Source of the DNA: Ligustrum vulgare
Taxonomy: Eukaryota > Streptophyta > Magnoliopsida > Lamiales > Oleaceae
Reading direction: 5' to 3'
DNA: 64,000 bases
Assembly: GCA_963555705.1 (NCBI GenBank)
Contig: OY743177.1
Span: forward strand, 56,812,096-56,876,095
The notes under the pieces are model-generated. The model ran no database searches. It was not told the DNA's origin and worked only from the letters and a program-made list of their open reading frames with translations. Both the position numbers and the translations under genes were made by a program. Below, piece by piece: positions 62,861 to 64,000 of this stretch (its first letter is position 1; each line of letters starts with the position of its first letter).

Positions 62861-63999
62861 TTGTTTATGTCCGTTTGGTTCCGAGATAATACTAAGCGAT
62901 TAGTAAGATCGGAATCCACTAACCAATTTTTAATTCTTGAAAATCAGCAGGTAGTAATGGAAAATATTGCAGATCGAAATGAGGCGCCAGTCGTTCGAAG
63001 TCTTAGAGACTACATTTTTCCAACGATGACAAGCACTCCGTCATGCATAGTGACACCTGCAAATGCGGCGGTCTTCAACTTCAAACCGGGAATGATTGAT
63101 CATCTACCACGCTTCCATGGGATGCCATCAGAGAGTCCTTATCACCACATCCAGGAATTCGAAGGGGTTTGTTTTACTTTTCTTGAACGAAATTGCACTG
63201 AGGAAGTCATTCGACTCAAGCTTTTCCCTTTTTCACTAAAGGATAAAGCTAAGTCGTGGCTTAACTCTTTGAGGCCTAGCTCAATTACAAACTGGGCAAA
63301 TATGCGGAAAGAGTTCATTAAAAAGTTTTTTCCACCACAAAGAACCACCGCTATTCAAAGACAAATTATGAATTTCTCCCAAAAGAATAATGAAAATTTT
63401 TACACTAGTTGGGAAAGATTCAAAGATTTGTTGTTATCTTGCCCCCATCATGGTTATGAAAAATGGATGTTAACGAAATTTTTTTATGAAGGGCTCAGAC
63501 CAGAAATGAGACAATTTGTGCAAACCATGAGTAATGGTGACTTCTTTGCAAAAGACCCGAATGACGTTTTTACATTTTTGATGATTTAGCTGAAAATGCC
63601 CAATCTTGGGATAACATTGATGAGTTGATAGGGGTGTTGCAATAAAAACTGAATTTCCAAAAATTGCATCTGGAAATGGAATTCATTCACTTAGAGCAGA
63701 TGACGACATAAATGCCCGATTGGCTGTCATTACTCGAAAACTTGAAAATTTGGAAACTCAAAAAGTGAATGAAGTCAATTCCTCTTCCACTATTTTAGAA
63801 AAATGTTCAATTTGTGATGATGCACAGCATTTAACCTCTGATTGTCCTGCACTTCCCCAACTGAAAGAAATGTATTTTGATCAATCTGTTGCTGTTAATA
63901 TGATTTACAAACCTTATTCTAACCCATATTCGAGTACTTATAATCCAGGTTGGAGAAATCATCCAAATTTCAGTTGGAGGAATGATCAAGGAGGAAGCA
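62861..63999 (+). pseudogene. Gypsy gag with a frameshift
   Basis: Capsid/nucleocapsid precursor. The first frame (62861-63589) contains RSLRDYIFPTMTSTPSCIV, FNFKPGMIDHLPRFHGMPSE, SPYHHIQEFEGVC, RLKLFPFSLKDKAKSWLNSL and EFIKKFFPPQRTTAIQRQIM, the typical Athila/Tat gag order. In the T-rich stretch around 63575 the frame slips by one base; DDLAENAQSWDN follows in another frame. A further break precedes RLAVITRKLENLETQ, the zinc knuckle CSICDDAQHLTSDC (63809-63850) and NPGWRNHPNFSWRNDQGG at the window end. These breaks make the copy non-functional unless they are sequencing errors. Confidence 0.88.
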
Positions 64000-64000
64000 A

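Larger units (their letters stand above)
61129..64000 (+). mobile_element. Ty3/Gypsy element (Athila/Tat side), runs off window
   Basis: The LTR 61129-62738 (TGATTATTGTCC...CGAGTCA, 1610 bp) is followed by the tRNA-Asp-type primer-binding site TGGCGCCGTTGCCGGGAA (62745-62762) and gag. AGTTC (61124-61128) should be its left target duplication. The 3' part is outside. It inserted into the older Gypsy element at 61128, so it is the younger of the two. Confidence 0.88.

Overview
This window is nuclear DNA of a flowering plant, most likely a eudicot. It is AT-rich, has three intron-bearing host genes with GT-AG junctions and plant-specific proteins, and is otherwise packed with nested plant transposable elements (Ty1/Copia, Ty3/Gypsy, TRIM, Helitron, hAT-like MITEs). 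I see no sign of bacterial, organellar or viral genes. The species cannot be named from the sequence alone.

Host genes: (1) 13581-15964 (+), a plastid-lipid-associated protein/fibrillin in four exons; (2) 16776-17724 (-), a glycolipid transfer protein in five coding exons, convergent with gene 1; (3) 35767-42249 (-), a plant casein kinase I in fourteen exons whose catalytic residues align by number with animal CK1. All three look intact. Nothing suggests that they act together; they share only location.

Layout: 1-7.1 kb holds a Helitron end, a gag-only Copia element (434-3882) with a solo LTR nested in one of its LTRs, a TRIM nested in a fold-back MITE, and a Copia RNase H remnant. 7.4-11.4 kb is an LTR split by a Helitron that itself carries a hAT-like MITE. 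12.1 kb holds a perfect GC-rich inverted repeat. 13.6-17.7 kb are two host genes. 18.4-25.1 kb holds a MITE and two broken Copia elements, one interrupted by a solo LTR. 25.1-27.4 kb holds G-rich tandem repeats and a tRNA-like relic. 27.4-33.8 kb is a Gypsy element with a 5-bp target duplication and most of pol deleted. 33.9-34.9 kb is another hAT-like MITE. 35.8-42.2 kb is the kinase gene. 43.0-48.1 kb is a cluster of non-autonomous Helitrons. 48.2-54.8 kb is a decayed Helitron with RPA-like and PIF1-like helicase coding sequence, and two solo LTRs lie beside or inside it. 55.5-61.1 kb is a Gypsy element truncated in its RNase H by a second Gypsy element (61129 to beyond the window).

Most useful observations: many insertions are bounded to the base by target duplications or a reconstructed empty site; one LTR superfamily (five insertions) has a hairpin at its very 5' terminus, with one apparent compensatory change; unrelated LTRs share a 20-bp perfect GC palindrome, and comparable GC-rich palindromic boxes recur in nearly every LTR here; and an RPA-like OB-fold module reads straight into a Helitron helicase whose Walker A motif was later split by a solo LTR. 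No new enzymatic or defence system was recognised.
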